Source of the DNA: Clitoria ternatea
Taxonomy: Eukaryota; Streptophyta; Magnoliopsida; Fabales; Fabaceae
DNA: 64,000 nucleotides
Assembly: GCA_037962975.1 (NCBI GenBank)
Contig: JAYKXN010000292.1
Span: 1-64,000, forward strand
Direction: 5' to 3'
A program made the position numbers and the translations under genes. The number at the start of each line of letters is the position of its first letter. The stretch's first letter is position 1. The notes beneath the pieces are model-generated. The model was not told the origin of the DNA. It made no database searches and saw only the letters and a list, made by a program, of their open reading frames with translations. Of this stretch, positions 62,301 to 64,000 are shown one piece after another.

Positions 62301-64000
62301 TGAAAGTATTTATAAATATTGTATAAAACTTTTAAAAAGAAAAGAAGTCCCGCCACTAGTGCGTTTTGTATCACCATATTATGTTATTTTATGTTGATTA
62401 AGAAATTTAGTTATTTTAGGTAAACATGTTAAACTTATCAATTATTCTTGTGTTACTTTTAAAATTACATTGAATAATAGAGAATAAAGATCAATGATTA
62501 TTTCATATTCCACTGATATAAATAGTATCAAGATTATTTAATAAGAGTATATGTTGAAAAAAATAATCAATGCACATTGTAAAATTAAAAAAGTCATATA
62601 TAAATAAACATAAAAAATACTAAAACACATGTCATAAAAAGGATAAGAGAAAATACATTAAAAACTAAGGAAAAATAAAATATATGATTTATATTTTTAA
62701 TTAATATTAATATATTTTAAATTAAATGCATCAATTAAGACTTGATGTGACCCCTTACACGATTCTCTTACTAAATAAACCTCAAAAAATAAAAGAATAT
62801 AATAATTAATAATATATAATTTATTAATTAATTTTATCACATTCATTTACTATCAATCTTTACTATCAATAACTGGAAAAGGGAACTAATCATCTTCTTT
62901 TGATAATTGATAGCAAAAGTGAGAGAATCTAATTAAGAATAATATCTATAAAAATAGTAACATATAATTGATATCAAAGTTGACTAACTCCATTTAAGAA
63001 TGCTATTTGTAACAATAATGATTCATTCTAGTTATAAAACAAGTAAAAAGACTCACATAGACTTCATAAATGCACACGCATGCATGGATGCACGTACGCA
63101 CGCATGAAAATTATTAAGTAGTTTCATTGTATGGAATCCAAAACAACATTGAAAGTATTTATAAATATTGTATAAAACTTTTAAAAAGAAAAGAAGTCTC
63201 GCCACTAGTGCGTTTTCTATCACCATATTATGTTATTTTATGTTGATTAAGAAATTTAGTTATTTTAGGTAAACATCTTAAACTTATCAATTATTCTTGT
63301 GTTACTTTTAAAATTACATTGAATAATAGAGAATAAAGATCAATGATTATTTCATATTCCACTGATATAAATAGTATTAAGATTATTTAATAAGAGTATA
63401 TGTTGAAAAAAATAATCAATGCACATTGTAAAATTAAAGAAGTCATATAAAAATAAACATAAAAAATACTAAAACACATGTCATAAAAAGGATAAGAGAA
63501 AATACATTAAAAATTAAGGAAAAATAAAATATATTATTTATATTTTTAATTAATTTTAATATATTTTAAATTAAATGCATCAATTAAGACTTGGTGTGAT
63601 CACTTACGCGATTCTCTTACTAAATAAACCTTAAAAATAAAAGAATATAATTATTAATAATATATAATTTGTTTATTAATTTTATCACATTCTTTTACTA
63701 TTTATCTTTGCTATCGATAAAGCGAAAAGGGAATTAATCGTCTTCTATTGATAACTGGTAGCAAAAGTGAGAGAATCTAATTAAGAATAATATTTATAAA
63801 AATATTAACATATAATTGATATCAAAGATAACTAACTCCATTTAAGAATGGTATTAGTAAAAATAATGATTCATTCTGGTTATAAAATGACTAAAAAAAC
63901 TCCCAAAGACTTCATAAATGCACACGCATGCATGGACGCACGTACACATGCATGAAAATTATTAAGTAGTTTCATTGTATGGAATCCAAAACAACATTGA
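59371..64000 (+). repeat. Satellite B tandem array, copy 3 (left part deleted)
   Basis: This corresponds to about 20038-24612 of copy 1. Unit anchors are near 60005, 60843, 61584, 62431 and 63280, and the window ends inside a unit. It retains a 49-bp stretch (about 59513-59561) missing at 20178 and 47105, and AACTTGTCAATTATTC at 60844 where copies 1 and 2 read AACTTATTC. It also has private changes, such as a shorter TGGAATCC/TGGACTCC difference at about 61436. Confidence 0.92.

Larger units (their letters stand above)
55671..64000. repeat. Higher-order repeat copy U3 (partial, internally deleted)
   Basis: This is an older copy of the same unit, cut by the window edge. It holds about two A monomers, the left 2.0 kb of the CACTA element, a deletion joint at 59360, then satellite B. 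Relative to U1 it lacks 5504 to about 20037 (about 14.5 kb). It keeps states that U1 and U2 have lost: 49 bp of B sequence near 59510-59560, a 7-bp piece at about 60847, an extra base at about 57493, and family-typical codons in the captured gene. Confidence 0.75.

Noticed and set aside
1..64000. Functional centromere
   Set aside because: Dyads and higher-order structure are compatible with it, but sequence alone cannot show CENH3 loading. Knob, pericentromeric or subtelomeric heterochromatin is equally possible.

Overview
This window is plant nuclear heterochromatin from a eudicot. The species cannot be named from the sequence. It is strongly AT-rich and holds no gene that I can support as functional. 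Almost all of it is two unrelated satellite families in alternating blocks. Satellite A has a unit of about 930-950 bp, each carrying a (TA)n(TG)n microsatellite at the same phase. Satellite B has a full unit of about 847-849 bp, each carrying a long inverted repeat and a CpG-rich alternating purine-pyrimidine motif. The plant assignment rests on a CACTA-type transposon and on GT-AG introns in a captured fragment of a plant-type V-ATPase subunit a gene.

The satellites are organised in a very large higher-order repeat (HOR) of about 26.92 kb. One period contains A monomers, the CACTA insertion, more A monomers, a 13.2 kb B block, and then A again. In window phase, copies begin at 1, 26902 and 53822. 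Shared variants show a different true duplication boundary. U1 (about 1822-28730) and U2 (about 28731-55670) are a recent tandem pair; I count by eye about six substitutions across the 3.17 kb transposon. The flanking pieces U0 (1-1821) and U3 (55671-64000) are older, more diverged copies. The boundary falls on the (TA)n(TG)n microsatellite of an A monomer.

Layout: A 1-3511; CACTA 3512-6682; A 6683-11658; B 11669-24829; scrambled B/A joint to 25037; A to 30432; CACTA copy 2 30433-33599; A to 38585; B 38596-51756; A to 57363; truncated CACTA 57364-59359; B 59371-64000. U3 has lost about 14.5 kb, from inside the transposon to inside the B block, and the joint carries templated filler DNA.

The CACTA element has 13-bp CACTA termini, a 3-bp AGG target duplication and GGCGGTTT-type subterminal repeats. 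Instead of a transposase, its interior holds a promoter/5'-UTR-like segment and four exons of a V-ATPase subunit a gene with introns. The fragment is internally deleted and has a stop codon, so it is a non-functional capture carried along by satellite amplification. Apart from the transposon, every stretch longer than 300 bases is satellite DNA.
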